DNA from: Maridesulfovibrio frigidus DSM 17176
Lineage (GTDB): Bacteria > Desulfobacterota > Desulfovibrionia > Desulfovibrionales > Desulfovibrionaceae
Assembly (NCBI RefSeq): GCF_000711735.1
Contig: NZ_JONL01000001.1
Span: forward strand, 744,001-808,000
Direction of reading: 5' to 3'
Length of the DNA: 64,000 bases
In this document: piece by piece, positions 35,227-44,870 of the stretch
Layout of the letters: the number at the start of each line of letters is the position of its first letter
Numbering within the stretch: the stretch's first letter is position 1
The notes under the pieces: generated by a model
What the model was told of the DNA's origin: nothing
Databases searched by the model: none
What the model saw: only the letters and a program-made list of their open reading frames with translations
Translations under genes and position numbers: made by a program

Positions 35227-36138
35227 ATGAGAATAACATCACTGGACGAAATCACAGAAAAAGTACGACAGCATGGTTTAAAACCCAAAGTGGCGATAGC
35301 TCCTTGCGCCGAAGAGTTTGTCATACGCTCCGCCCTTGCAGCTTTTGAAGAAGGCATTGCCGAACCTATTTTCATTGGTAATCCCGAAAAAACTGCAGCA
35401 GTAGCCAAAGAGCGCAACTTAAATATTGCTGGCTTTGATTTTTACGAAGAAAATGATGACACACTTGCTGTTGCCAAGGCTGTCCTTCTTTTCAAAGAAA
35501 AGAAAGCCGCCCTTATAATGAAAGGACTTGTGAGTACCAGTGTAGTACTAAAAGCAATACTCAACAAAGAGACTGGCGTTCCTCCCAAGGGAATAATCAG
35601 CCATGTAACAGTATTTGAAGCCCCCGACTTAGATAGGCTGATCGTAATGACCGATGCCGGGGTAAACATTAAGCCGAACCTCCAAAGAAAGGCCGACATA
35701 CTGCGCAACGCTCTGCAAGTGGCTCGCAAGCTTGGGATAGAAAAACCCAAGGCAGCGATATTAGCTGCAACAGAAAAAGTTAATTATCCAGCAATGCCTG
35801 CAACACTTGACGCGGATATCCTCTCAAAAATGTCTGCGGAGGGAGCATTCGGCGACGCAATTGTAGCCGGCCCCCTGGCTCTTGACCTAGCGCTATCGCC
35901 ATCAGCGGCTGCGCTTAAAGGCATAACTAACCCCGTTGCCGGCTATGCGGACATCCTTTGCACTCCTGACATTGAAAGTGGAAACATCCTGTATAAGGCC
36001 CTGACAACCATCGCGGGAAAAACTATGGCAAGTGTAGTGATAGGAAGTGATGTGCCGGTTGTTGTGCCATCCAGAGGGGACTCTGATAGATCTAAATTTA
36101 TTTCCATAGCTCTAGCATGCTATTTAGCTGACTACTAA
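35227..36138 (+). CDS. Phosphate acyltransferase (phosphate butyryltransferase-like)
   Basis: A 303-residue PTA_PTB family protein. Visible motifs are KVAIAPCAEEFVIRSALAAF, AEPIFIGN, AALIMKGLVSTSVVLKAIL, VTVFEAPDLDRLIVMTDAGVN, KAAILAATEKV and DAIVAGPLALDLAL. Such enzymes exchange phosphate and CoA on an acyl group (acetyl, butyryl or branched-chain). The family has 290-310 residues; the open frame reaches back to 35110, but the ATG at 35227 has an AAAAAGG ribosome site and fits. A kinase partner (buk/ack) is not in view. Lying right after ilvN, it may act on branched-chain acyl-CoAs in amino acid fermentation; this is inference from context only. Confidence 0.88.
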   Translation: MRITSLDEITEKVRQHGLKPKVAIAPCAEEFVIRSALAAFEEGIAEPIFIGNPEKTAAVAKERNLNIAGFDFYEENDDTLAVAKAVLLFKEKKAALIMKGLVSTSVVLKAILNKETGVPPKGIISHVTVFEAPDLDRLIVMTDAGVNIKPNLQRKADILRNALQVARKLGIEKPKAAILAATEKVNYPAMPATLDADILSKMSAEGAFGDAIVAGPLALDLALSPSAAALKGITNPVAGYADILCTPDIESGNILYKALTTIAGKTMASVVIGSDVPVVVPSRGDSDRSKFISIALACYLADY

Positions 36139-36214
36139 CTAGCCTTTGGCAAGACAAATACTAGTAGGCACCTGGCAGAATACAACTTGTTTAATATTAC
36201 CAAGAGCAAGCATA

Positions 36215-36958
36215 ATGAAAATAGTACTCTCTCTCCTAGCCATTTTTCTCTTATCACTGGCGGGGCAATCCAGAGCATCTCAGGAGCTATTATTAATCAC
36301 GGACCCTTTTCCTCCATATAACTATGAAGAGGACGGAAAAGCTTACGGAATACAATATGAGTTAGTCGCTGCAACTTTAAAGAAGATGGATAGACCTTTC
36401 ACTATTAAATTTGTGCCCTGGAAAAGAGCTCTTCTTAAGGCAAAAAATAAAGTTTCAGATGCACTTCCAGGGGTTCTTAAGACTGACGAGAGAAGCCAAT
36501 GGCTGATATTTCCTGAAGAACCGGTAATGATAACAAAAGTCGTTATTTTCCACCGCAAAGAAGATAATTTCCAATATAAAAACCTTTCATCTCTTACGGG
36601 TAAAAGAGTCGGAACAGTAAAAGGTTATTACTATGGAGAAGAGTTTGATCAAAGCACATTGTTTATTCGAGATGAAGTTAGCTCTCTTAAGCAGAACTTC
36701 CAGAAGCTTATAGCCGGACGCATTGATTTAGTTGTGGCTTTTAAACCTGTAGGACTTTACACTCTTTATAAATTAAATCGAAGCGACAAAGTTTCTTATA
36801 ATCCAACTCCGGTTTATCAATCTGGAATGTATATGGCTTTCACGCAGAAACCAGGGAATGAGCAACTTGCAGCTGAATTCAGTCGTATACTTAAAGAAAT
36901 CAAGAAAACCCCAGGCTATGTGAAGTCATTACGAAAAAAATATATCCCTAATGAGTAG
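36215..36958 (+). CDS. Periplasmic solute-binding protein family 3-like
   Basis: A 247-residue secreted protein. The signal peptide reads MKIVLSLLAIFLLSLAGQSRAS with cleavage after SRA. The mature part resembles the extracellular solute-binding family 3 fold: LLLITDPFPPYNYEEDGKAY, GIQYELVAATLKKM, VPWKRALLKAK, SLTGKRVGTVKGYYYGE, and a C-terminal KTPGYVKSLRKKYI. Such proteins bind amino acids or other small molecules, feeding an ABC importer or a sensor. No permease or ATPase lies nearby, so it may be an orphan receptor. The start at 36215 is chosen because the in-frame TTG at 36146 would place non-signal residues ahead of the signal peptide. Confidence 0.88.
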   Translation: MKIVLSLLAIFLLSLAGQSRASQELLLITDPFPPYNYEEDGKAYGIQYELVAATLKKMDRPFTIKFVPWKRALLKAKNKVSDALPGVLKTDERSQWLIFPEEPVMITKVVIFHRKEDNFQYKNLSSLTGKRVGTVKGYYYGEEFDQSTLFIRDEVSSLKQNFQKLIAGRIDLVVAFKPVGLYTLYKLNRSDKVSYNPTPVYQSGMYMAFTQKPGNEQLAAEFSRILKEIKKTPGYVKSLRKKYIPNE

Positions 36959-36984
36959 CACCTAATAAGTTCCTCAAAAAGCGG

Positions 36985-37422
36985 CTACGCATGCCCCGAT
37001 GAGCAAAGCACCCACACGCCTGAAGCAACAAGCAGCACACCAAATAATGATGTCAGCGAGACCTGCTCTCTATAAAGAAGAACTCCGATCGGAATAAGAC
37101 AGGCCATAACCACTCCATTCACAATAATAGGTAGAGTACTGACACTTGCCCCGGCCCTATAGGTAAGCAGCACTCCTATTTCAATCCCGAAAATGGCCAG
37201 CCCTAAAAGCAATACTTGCCAGTTTCGCGTGGATAGAATTTCAGCTACATCAATGCGCCCGGTTTGAAAAAACATACCCGCAAGACTTAGTAACATTGCC
37301 ATTCCATAAGCAGTAGCCAAAGAGGCAAACAAGGATCCTCCTCCGGCAATACTTTTTTGAGCAAGGTGGTATATAACTGAAGAAGCGACAATTATTGCGA
37401 TTGAACCGTAAAGAGCTAGCAT
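36985..37422 (-). CDS. Half-size EamA/DMT-type membrane protein
   Basis: A 145-residue protein of five hydrophobic segments (LALYGSIAIIVASSVIYHLA near the N terminus, a long middle helix in SLATAYGMAMLLSLAGMFF, then GLAIFGIEIGVLLTYRAGA and VVMACLIPIGVLLYREQ before the last GVLLVASGVWVL). The REQVSLTSLFGVLLVASGV end matches the drug/metabolite transporter (EamA) signature. At half the usual length, it probably functions as a dimer, like small multidrug resistance proteins. The substrate is unknown. It is divergent from the LysR-type regulator gene, with about 100 bp between, so that regulator may control it. Confidence 0.83.
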   Translation of the reverse strand: MLALYGSIAIIVASSVIYHLAQKSIAGGGSLFASLATAYGMAMLLSLAGMFFQTGRIDVAEILSTRNWQVLLLGLAIFGIEIGVLLTYRAGASVSTLPIIVNGVVMACLIPIGVLLYREQVSLTSLFGVLLVASGVWVLCSSGHA

Positions 37423-37525
37423 TCCAATTTCCTTTTAAATAACGTATTAATACTTCACAGACGAATTGATAATATTGCTACTCTTCTTCTTTTAACCTGA
37501 CCACTGAAAGGTATTCATTGCCGGT

Positions 37526-38455
37526 ATGAGCAAAACTAATCTGTCAAATCTCGATCTGAACCTATTGGTCATACTTGATACTGTTTTCGCCGAACGTAAT
37601 CTTACGATTGCCGGTCAAAAACTTTTCATGAGCCAGTCTGCGGTCAGTCACGCTTTATCAAAGCTCCGTGATCATTTTGAAGACCGCCTTTTTATTCGTC
37701 GAGGCAATATGATGGTTCCCACTCCCCTGTGTGAAAACATCCACCACAGCCTGGCTCCGGCCTTAAAAACAATCCTTCAATCTCTTGAAGACAGAGGAGA
37801 CTTTTCTCCAGAAACATCCAAGCGGACATTCTGTATCGGACTAAGTGACTATCTGTGCAACCTTCTGCTTCCTCAAATAATAGCCAAAGTCAGAGCAGAG
37901 GCACCCAATATAAATCTACGTATAGTTCAGGCCACGTACGAAAAGCGCACTGCCATGCTGCAAGACGGCAAACTGGATATATTTCTAGGCTGTTCCAGAG
38001 ATTACGGAGCAGGAGTTTTGTGGGAAGGGCTGTTCTTTGACCGTGAAGTATGCATCCTCCGCAAAGATCACCCCATTACTGGAAAAGTGATGACGGAAGA
38101 AGAACTAGCCGGCGCAGAGTTTGTTGCCCTTTCTCTGTCAGAGTCCGGGTTAGGTTTTCTGGAGGATTTCCTCTGCCAAAAGGGTTTCCAGAGAAATATC
38201 AAGGTAATAGTCCAACAGGAAGCAGTTATTCCATCTCTTGTCAGCGGTTCGGACCTCATCGGCACATTAGCTGAAAGACTAGCCCAGATTTACACAAAGA
38301 TTTTACCTGTCAGAACTATCCAGTTGCCCTTAGAAAACACTACTTTTGAGGTACTTCAGCACTGGCATACCTTAAATGACAATGACCCTGCTCACATATG
38401 GATGAGAGGTGTAATTCGAGAGGTCTCTCAATCATTACCTCCAGCGAAGCCGTAG
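37526..38455 (+). CDS. LysR-type transcriptional regulator
   Basis: A 309-residue protein. Residues 5-65 form the winged helix-turn-helix: NLDLNLLVILDTVFAERNLT, MSQSAVSHALSKLRDHFEDR, LFIRRGNMMVPT. The rest is a ligand-binding domain with two alpha/beta lobes (RTFCIGLSDYLCNLLLPQII, KLDIFLGCSRDYGAG, LVSGSDLIGTLAERLAQIY). The domain arrangement matches the NodD-like branch. It probably binds near the shared 103-bp gap with the half-size DMT gene and may regulate that transporter. Ligand unknown. The ATG start is at the expected family distance from the HTH. Confidence 0.93.
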   Translation: MSKTNLSNLDLNLLVILDTVFAERNLTIAGQKLFMSQSAVSHALSKLRDHFEDRLFIRRGNMMVPTPLCENIHHSLAPALKTILQSLEDRGDFSPETSKRTFCIGLSDYLCNLLLPQIIAKVRAEAPNINLRIVQATYEKRTAMLQDGKLDIFLGCSRDYGAGVLWEGLFFDREVCILRKDHPITGKVMTEEELAGAEFVALSLSESGLGFLEDFLCQKGFQRNIKVIVQQEAVIPSLVSGSDLIGTLAERLAQIYTKILPVRTIQLPLENTTFEVLQHWHTLNDNDPAHIWMRGVIREVSQSLPPAKP

Positions 38456-38623
38456 TATATTTTTACAAAAACATGCATAATCAATGTACTATGCAGTAGA
38501 ATGCTCTTTGTATTATGTAAATTAAGTTATAATTTTTTTTTACCCCCTTGCGTTAACCTTTTTTTTTACTTAAAAAGTAATTACAAGTACTAAAAGTATT
38601 TATGTTCACCATAAGGAGTTTAT

Positions 38624-40345
38624 ATGACGTCTAAAACCAAACTTACGATGTCCGTTCTTTTTGTATTTCTAATGGCCGCTGCACTGTTTGCTTCAACGCA
38701 GTCCCCCGCGGCCTCCAGAGGCGGCGCGATGCTCGTTTGGCAGATTTCATTTTTAGTCCTCGCTATTCTGGGTACAATTTCGGCTATTGCTTCCCTTTCA
38801 GGGGTTATGAAACAGCTGAACCAGCTTGGTGAGTATGCAAAAGATGTCCAAAAAGGCGCTCTGACAGCTCCACTTCCTGAAACTCTAAGCGGTGAAGTTC
38901 TGGTTGCAGGAAACGAAATTAATAAAACCATTATGAAGCTCGCGACAGAAAGTGGAAAAAACAAAAAAGATGTCAGCAAACTTCAAAAAAAATCAAGCGA
39001 AACTGAAAATGAACTGAAAGAGTCTCAGAAAAAAGTTGAAGACATGAAGTCTGTCATGGAGGCAATAACTAAATCTGCTTCCAATGCGCAGGGAATTTCA
39101 GGAAAACTTTTTTCCGGTATTGAAGAACTCAGTTCGCAGGTTAATCAGGTCAGCGAAGGAATGGACATCCAGAGAGACCGCGTTACTGAAACAGCAACAG
39201 CAATGGAAGAGATGAACAGCACTGTTCTTGAAGTTGCTCAGAACGCATCCATGGCAGCTCAAAGCTCCAGCCAATCAAAAGAAAATGCTCAAATGGGAGC
39301 AGATGGTGTTGCAAATGCCATCAAGTCTTTTGAGCAGATCAAAAACACTATCCTAAATTTAAAAGTCACCATGGGAACTCTTGGTGAACAAGCCGACAGC
39401 ATCGGGCAGATCATGAATGTCATTACCGACATTGCCGACCAGACCAACTTGCTGGCTCTTAATGCCGCAATTGAAGCTGCCAGAGCCGGTGAAGCCGGAC
39501 GTGGATTCGCAGTAGTTGCTGACGAAGTCCGCAAATTGGCAGAAAAAACCATGGATGCTACAAAAGGTGTCGGCGAATCAGTTGCTAAGATTCAAGCAAA
39601 TGCCCGCGAAAACATCAAGGCCGTTGAATATGCGGCGGAAGAAATTGTTCACTCTACCGAATCCGCAGCTGAATCAGGAGAGCTGATGACTGCCATTGTC
39701 GGGATCGTTGACGATACAAACTCCCAAGTGGAATCTATTGCAACAGCAAGTGAAGAACAGTCTGCTGCATCTGAAGAGATCAACATGGCCCTCAGCGACG
39801 TTGCAAGGGTGGCACAGGAAACTTCTGAGGGAATGTCTAGCTCCGCACATGCCTTAACGGAAATTGCAAGCATAGTGGAAGAATTAGACTCAATCGTTCA
39901 AGGAATATCTTCAGGCCGCTTAATCGATACCAGCTCAGGTAAAATTGTTGAATGGTCAGACGATCTATCCGTTGATGTCAGAACAATTGATGAACACCAC
40001 ATGGTTCTTTTTGACCTAATCAATGAACTATATAGAGCGATGAAAAGCCGTAAAGCAGGAGAAGTTATCGGAGAAATATCCGAACGTCTTCTTGAGTACA
40101 CAAAATACCATTTCGGATACGAAGAAAAGATATTCGACAAGCACAAGTATTCTGAAACAGATGCCCACAAGAAACTTCACCGCATGTTTGAAGGCAAGAT
40201 TGAAGAATTTAAAAACGATTCATATTCAGGAAAGGTCACAGCTTCAACCGATATCATCAGATTCTTGAAAGACTGGTTGATCAAGCACATCATGATTGTG
40301 GATCACAAGTATATTGAGTTCATGCATGAGCATGGATACCATTAG
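38624..40345 (+). CDS. Methyl-accepting chemotaxis protein with C-terminal hemerythrin domain
   Basis: A 573-residue receptor. Two closely spaced N-terminal membrane segments (residues 8-23 and about 37-60) leave almost no periplasmic sensor. A short linker leads to the MA signalling domain, with the hairpin tip [20 protein letters not shown], then [19 protein letters not shown]. From about residue 443 a bacteriohemerythrin follows: [20 protein letters not shown] (H459 at the usual ligand position, with H458 in place of Gln), [19 protein letters not shown] and [14 protein letters not shown]. The hemerythrin would bind O2 at a di-iron site and change signalling, as in DcrH of Desulfovibrio vulgaris. 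A terminator follows. It is the likely oxygen receptor of this strain. Confidence 0.95.
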   Translation: MTSKTKLTMSVLFVFLMAAALFASTQSPAASRGGAMLVWQISFLVLAILGTISAIASLSGVMKQLNQLGEYAKDVQKGALTAPLPETLSGEVLVAGNEINKTIMKLATESGKNKKDVSKLQKKSSETENELKESQKKVEDMKSVMEAITKSASNAQGISGKLFSGIEELSSQVNQVSEGMDIQRDRVTETATAMEEMNSTVLEVAQNASMAAQSSSQSKENAQMGADGVANAIKSFEQIKNTILNLKVTMGTLGEQADSIGQIMNVITDIADQTNLLALNAAIEAARAGEAGRGFAVVADEVRKLAEKTMDATKGVGESVAKIQANARENIKAVEYAAEEIVHSTESAAESGELMTAIVGIVDDTNSQVESIATASEEQSAASEEINMALSDVARVAQETSEGMSSSAHALTEIASIVEELDSIVQGISSGRLIDTSSGKIVEWSDDLSVDVRTIDEHHMVLFDLINELYRAMKSRKAGEVIGEISERLLEYTKYHFGYEEKIFDKHKYSETDAHKKLHRMFEGKIEEFKNDSYSGKVTASTDIIRFLKDWLIKHIMIVDHKYIEFMHEHGYH

Positions 40346-40375
40346 GCCCTACTCACAACAATACATGAAGGTAAT

Positions 40376-40414
40376 AAAAAGCCCCCTGAAACTTAGGTTT
40401 CAAGGGGCTTTTTA
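40376..40414. terminator. Bidirectional terminator between chemoreceptor and flavin reductase
   Basis: AAAAAGCCCCTTGAAAC-type arms pair across a short TTA loop: the left arm at 40376-40392 and the right arm with GGTTTCAAGGGGCTTTTT at 40396-40413. A run on both flanks (A and T) lets it serve both convergent genes. Confidence 0.9.
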
Positions 40415-40456
40415 TTTGTAACTTATAGTCGTAAATTCAGAACGCTGTGAGCGAGG

Positions 40457-41017
40457 TTATTTTAATTTTTTACCATCATGCCATGCTCTACCGACACACT
40501 CCCCGACAGCCCAATAACGATTATCCGGCATTGTAAGAGTGAAAGGATTGACCTTTTTTATATCTGGAACATCGTCAGTCAAGACGTCCTCCCTGCACCA
40601 TGTAGCAACAACTTCTCCAATAAAGAGAGTGTCATTAGGAAGTTCGACAGTGTCGTAAACCTTGCATTCCATTCCGACAGGACAGCTACTGATAATCGGA
40701 GCGTTTTCCAGCTCACCCTTGTTCACTTCAAACAAGTTTGATTTATCCAATTTACGGCCGGAAACAAGGCCTACAAAGTCAGTAACTTCAACCATATCAA
40801 CAGATGGAATATTTACGCTAAATTCACCAGTCTCTTTTATAGCAACATTTGAGAAATGCTTTTTACCTACAGAAATCATGATCAATGCAGGGTTGTAATT
40901 AACCCTTGAAGTCCATGCCAATGCCATAAAATTATTACGGCCTTCATGTTTGCACCCCAGAATAGTCTGAGGCATAGGCATAGTAAAACCTTGAACACCT
41001 ATATTAATCTTTTCCAT
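40457..41017 (-). CDS. Flavin reductase family protein
   Basis: A 186-residue protein of the FMN-binding split-barrel flavin reductase-like group. Motifs are NFMALAWTSRVNYNPALIMI near the N terminus, HFSNVAIKETGEFSVNIPS, VDFVGLVSG-type strands and VELPNDTLFIGEVVATW. It would reduce or bind flavin with NAD(P)H. An AAGGAG ribosome site precedes the ATG at 41017. It is convergent with the chemoreceptor and lies downstream of the ZIP transporter gene with about 75 bp between. The partner is unknown; in Desulfovibrio such proteins are common as electron-transfer flavoproteins. Confidence 0.9.
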   Translation of the reverse strand: MEKINIGVQGFTMPMPQTILGCKHEGRNNFMALAWTSRVNYNPALIMISVGKKHFSNVAIKETGEFSVNIPSVDMVEVTDFVGLVSGRKLDKSNLFEVNKGELENAPIISSCPVGMECKVYDTVELPNDTLFIGEVVATWCREDVLTDDVPDIKKVNPFTLTMPDNRYWAVGECVGRAWHDGKKLK

Positions 41018-41094
41018 CACATCTCCTTTGTCCCGTATATTTTAATCAAATTTAATATCGACAAATATCTGGTAACTTTCAAATTATACTTTAT

Positions 41095-41937
41095 TTACAT
41101 GAAAAGAAGAAGAGAAAGTGCCATCACCACCATTCCAGCAATCAATCCATAAATAGATAGGTGGTGCTCCCCATACTCTTCAGCAGCAGGCAGTAATTCA
41201 TCAAATGAGATAAACACCATAATCCCTGCCACGCCCGCAAAAATAATTCCGAAAACTGTATCCGACATAAATTGCATGAGGAAGAAATATCCGATCAGTG
41301 CTCCTACCGGCTCTGCAAGACCAGACAGGAAAGAATAAATAAAGGCCTTCTTCTTACTCCCTGTGGCATAATAAATTGGGACAGAAACCGCTATTCCTTC
41401 CGGGATATTATGAATCGCTATTGCCACAGCAATAGCCACGCCTAAACTAGGATCTTTAAGTGCTGCGGTAAAAGTAGCAAGCCCTTCGGGAAAATTGTGA
41501 ATTCCGATAGCAAGAGCCGCCATGGTTCCCATGCGGAAAAGCTTAGCCTTACTCTTACCTGCAAAAGGATCATCTGCATTTGGATCAGTATTTACATCCA
41601 CATTCATCTCTTCAATACGATGCATTTCATGAGGATTTTCATAGCTAGGTACGAGCTTATCGATCAATGCAATGAACAAAACACCGCCAAAAAAAGCCCC
41701 AATTGCCACCCAGTTTCCGACTACATATCCAAGGTCAGCCTGCAAAGCCGTTTTTGCTTTAACCATGATCTCCATGAAGGATACATAAATCATGACCCCG
41801 GCCGAAAAGCCTAAAGAGATGGAAAGAAACCGGGTATTAGTTTTTTTGGCGAAAAAGGCCAAAGCAGAACCAATCCCAGTGGCAAGTCCTGCGAATAAAG
41901 TCAATCCCAGCGCAAATGCAGCATTCTCAGCAAACAT
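41095..41937 (-). CDS. zupT: ZIP family metal transporter (ZupT-like)
   Basis: A 280-residue polytopic membrane protein. The two metal-binding motifs are HNFPEG and HNIPEG in the central helices, as in ZupT (zinc, iron and other divalent ions). The variable cytoplasmic loop between the third and fourth helices ([20 protein letters not shown]) is rich in His, Asp and Glu. ZIP proteins import metal down the gradient. The ATG at 41937 has GAGG upstream; the ORF starts with a TTG nine bases earlier. Metal specificity is not certain. Confidence 0.92.
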   Translation of the reverse strand: MFAENAAFALGLTLFAGLATGIGSALAFFAKKTNTRFLSISLGFSAGVMIYVSFMEIMVKAKTALQADLGYVVGNWVAIGAFFGGVLFIALIDKLVPSYENPHEMHRIEEMNVDVNTDPNADDPFAGKSKAKLFRMGTMAALAIGIHNFPEGLATFTAALKDPSLGVAIAVAIAIHNIPEGIAVSVPIYYATGSKKKAFIYSFLSGLAEPVGALIGYFFLMQFMSDTVFGIIFAGVAGIMVFISFDELLPAAEEYGEHHLSIYGLIAGMVVMALSLLLFM

Positions 41938-41993
41938 ATAACCCAACCTCTAAATTATTTAACAATAAAACATGTTTCAAAATAACACAGCCT

Positions 41994-42782
41994 TTACTGC
42001 AACGGGGCCTCAACAATAAGAATCATCCGTTTTCCAAGACTGTTTTCTGGATTAGCATCGACAATGCGTTTCAGATTTTTGGAGGACGTAATATCAACTT
42101 TATTAACTCCACCTTTGGTCGTAGCATGACACAGCCAGACACTACCATCTTTCTCTGGAACAATAACCCCCACATGGTGATGAAGAATTGTATACTTTTT
42201 AAATTTTACATGTTTGCTCATGGTAAACAGATAAACATTCCCCACTGTCATTTGGGAAATGACATCTTCCCAAGCCTTGATATCATGAAGCTCAAATCCA
42301 CGAAGACTAGCGCCATCACCTTCGACAATTTTGGTTTTTTGACCAAAAGGAAGCATCACTTTACGTTTCATTCCTTCGGTCAAATTTAAAATCACATCGA
42401 ATCCAAAATCCCAATCCTCACCCCTTTCAGCGTCAGGACCGCTATCTGCAAGGCGATCAATTTTCACATCGTTCAGAGCATAATCGCGTTCAAAGAAATA
42501 TCTGGATGCAGCCACTGTAAATCCGCTGCAATTAAGTCCAGGAGATTTAAATCTAGTGTTTTGATCTGCAAAAAGAGTGAATTCTCCAGATCTGTTTATA
42601 GCTCCATCTGCACGATATGGAACTCCTTCAAAAAAAGACAAAACTTCACCTGCGGGTGCTCCCGCCTTGGGGCTGTCATGCATCCCATTGGGAGTAGGAA
42701 TGCTTATCACCGCGCACCCCATAAAAAATGTAACACTAAGCCCAAGTAGAAGCGTCAAAACAATTTTACGTAACATGCTCAT
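41994..42782 (-). CDS. Lipoprotein with NlpC/P60-like cysteine hydrolase fold
   Basis: A 262-residue lipoprotein (signal MSMLRKIVLTLLLGLSVTFF, lipid Cys at C23). A candidate nucleophile is C85 in GLNCSGFTVAASRYF; a His-rich segment HHHVGVIV and HATT could supply the rest of a Cys-His active site, as in NlpC/P60 or CHAP peptidases. The match to that fold is plausible but not certain. Such enzymes trim peptidoglycan. The ATG at 42782 is preferred because of AAAGGGAG upstream; the frame opens 15 codons earlier. It lies about 50 bp downstream of the KefB-like antiporter gene. Confidence 0.7.
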   Translation of the reverse strand: MSMLRKIVLTLLLGLSVTFFMGCAVISIPTPNGMHDSPKAGAPAGEVLSFFEGVPYRADGAINRSGEFTLFADQNTRFKSPGLNCSGFTVAASRYFFERDYALNDVKIDRLADSGPDAERGEDWDFGFDVILNLTEGMKRKVMLPFGQKTKIVEGDGASLRGFELHDIKAWEDVISQMTVGNVYLFTMSKHVKFKKYTILHHHVGVIVPEKDGSVWLCHATTKGGVNKVDITSSKNLKRIVDANPENSLGKRMILIVEAPLQ

Positions 42783-42833
42783 AAATCTCCCTTTAAATGC
42801 ACAATATTTCTCACTTACCGTTGACAACAGCCT

Positions 42834-44801
42834 CTAAAAATCGACTGACGCAAACTGTCTGAATTTGCTTATATTCTCTTTAGAACCAAGAACCCCGACA
42901 AAGTCTCCATCCAAAAATTCAAAATCACCGTCAGGGTTAATACTAAACTTGCCATCCCGAAGAACTCCGGCAACAGATACTCCGGTAACGGATCTAATAC
43001 GAGCTCCAGCAAGAGATTTTCCAACAAGAGAAGCTCCAATTTCTACCTTAACCCAGTTCAAGGCTATTGACTCCGTAGCAGCCCTCAAATTGGAAAGCAG
43101 TTCATGCTCAGGACGTTCCCGCTCAACGTCAGTTGTATACCTCTCTCTACGCATGGAATCCATTACATTCTGCACTTCTGAAGCAGGAAGACTAAAATGT
43201 CGCAAAATCTGGCGAATCATCTCAAGACTGCTTTCAAATTCAGGCATAATAATATTGTGTACACCCAGTTCATTTAAAACATCCAAGTGCTCTGGATTTC
43301 TCGAAAGAGCAGCAATAGGAGCTCCTGGAGCTAACTGCCTTAACTTATCAACCACGGCTCCAGATCCATTAATCGAAGGAATAGTCATAAGCACCATGCG
43401 TGCACGGGAAACTTCCGCGGCTTTGAGAACGACTTCTTGCGCGCCGTCTCCATAAATGATGCTCTGCCCTTTATCAACAGCGATCTCAACCTTATTGGCA
43501 TTATTTTCAATAACGACATACGGGATATCTATCCGTTCCAAGACATCAGCAACATATGACCCAAAGCGCCCGCCTCCAAGAATTACCACATGTTGATCCA
43601 ACCCATCTTCGGGAATATTAACAGTCTGGAGAGGGTCCCCACCCTTATGAGCCCTAAAGAAAGCGTAGATCGGCGACGTTAAAGAAGAAAGGAGAGGAGT
43701 CAGGAGCATAGTAAGAATACCCGTCCCCATAAACAGCGGAAAGTATTCTCTAGGAAAAGAACCGGAATCAGCGCCCTGTTGCAACAGCAGAAAAGACAAT
43801 TCTCCGATCTGAAACATACCGAACCCAAGAGCAATCGGAATAACATTGCGATATTTGAAAACGTAAGAAATTCCACCGAAAATAAACCCCTTACCCAGCA
43901 AAACAAAAAAGGTGAGCATAAGCACTGTACCCAGATTGTCCCAGATATAAATAGGATCTATCAGCATTCCGACCGAAGCAAAAAATATCAAACTGAATAC
44001 ATCGCGAAGGGGAAGTATATCGCTTAAAGCCTGATAGGCGTACTTAGATTCACTAAGCACCATCCCTGCAACAAACGCCCCGAATGCGAACGACAGCCCC
44101 AGCATATGGGTCGCATACCCCACACCAAGCCCAATGGCACAACAGGTCAGCATAAAAGTTTCACGAGAGTTCCAACTTGCTACAACCTTCATTACCACCG
44201 GAATAACCCGCGTTCCTAACAGAAACATAGAAGCTATAAACAGTATTGTTTTTAAGCCTGCAAATCCGAGAGCCTCTAAGCCGAAAGTTGATGATCCTAT
44301 CTGCGGCATAATTATGAGCATAGGAACAACTACGATATCCTGCACAACAAGCATACCAATCATAACCCGACTGGAAAGAGTTCCCACCAAACCGCGACTT
44401 TCAAGAGTTTTAAGGACAACCATGGTACTGGAAAGGGCTATAAAGGCCCCGAACCACAGTGAGAGATGTGAGTCCCACCCCATAAATATCCCAACACCCC
44501 ACCCGAAAGTCATAGTGAATATGATCTGTAGCGGAGTTCCGATCAGAGCAATATATTTTACGGGCTTAAGTTCCTTAATCGAAAACTCTATACCCAGAGT
44601 GAACAAAAGCAGGGCAACACCGATCTCAGCCAGACGCTCAACATCGTGAACGTCGGAAACTGTTACGCCGCCAGTATATGGCCCGACAACAACGCCGGCA
44701 ATAATATAACCAAGCAATAACGGCTGACGCAGCAAACGAGCTACAAAACCGCCAAGCAAGCCAGCAAGAATCAGTATTACGAGATCAGATGCAATTCCCA
44801 A
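42834..44801 (-). CDS. CPA2-type cation:proton antiporter with TrkA-N and TrkA-C domains (KefB-like)
   Basis: A 655-residue protein. The N-terminal 385 residues hold about 12 hydrophobic segments of a CPA2 exchanger (LRQPLLLGYIIAGVVVGPYT, LLFTLGIEFSIKELK, TMVVLKTLESRG). Residues 400-520 are a TrkA-N (RCK) domain with GGGRFGSYVADVLERIDIP, and residues 575-655 are a TrkA-C domain (SLVGKSLAGARIRSV). These proteins usually export K+ or Na+ in exchange for protons under nucleotide or redox control. The start at 44801 fits the family. Ion choice and trigger are not known. Confidence 0.93.
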   Translation of the reverse strand: MGIASDLVILILAGLLGGFVARLLRQPLLLGYIIAGVVVGPYTGGVTVSDVHDVERLAEIGVALLLFTLGIEFSIKELKPVKYIALIGTPLQIIFTMTFGWGVGIFMGWDSHLSLWFGAFIALSSTMVVLKTLESRGLVGTLSSRVMIGMLVVQDIVVVPMLIIMPQIGSSTFGLEALGFAGLKTILFIASMFLLGTRVIPVVMKVVASWNSRETFMLTCCAIGLGVGYATHMLGLSFAFGAFVAGMVLSESKYAYQALSDILPLRDVFSLIFFASVGMLIDPIYIWDNLGTVLMLTFFVLLGKGFIFGGISYVFKYRNVIPIALGFGMFQIGELSFLLLQQGADSGSFPREYFPLFMGTGILTMLLTPLLSSLTSPIYAFFRAHKGGDPLQTVNIPEDGLDQHVVILGGGRFGSYVADVLERIDIPYVVIENNANKVEIAVDKGQSIIYGDGAQEVVLKAAEVSRARMVLMTIPSINGSGAVVDKLRQLAPGAPIAALSRNPEHLDVLNELGVHNIIMPEFESSLEMIRQILRHFSLPASEVQNVMDSMRRERYTTDVERERPEHELLSNLRAATESIALNWVKVEIGASLVGKSLAGARIRSVTGVSVAGVLRDGKFSINPDGDFEFLDGDFVGVLGSKENISKFRQFASVDF

Positions 44802-44870
44802 GAGGACTCCCTACGATAAAACCGTAACATGCACAAAAGACATGGTAATTTAAAATTTAATAATCCTAAC

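Noticed and set aside
36160-36190. A possible sigma-54 promoter (CTGGCA region) before the solute-binding protein
   Set aside because: The GC element at the required spacing is missing.
44134-44649. A 171-codon plus-strand frame inside the antiporter gene
   Set aside because: Antisense to conserved transmembrane helices; shadow frame.
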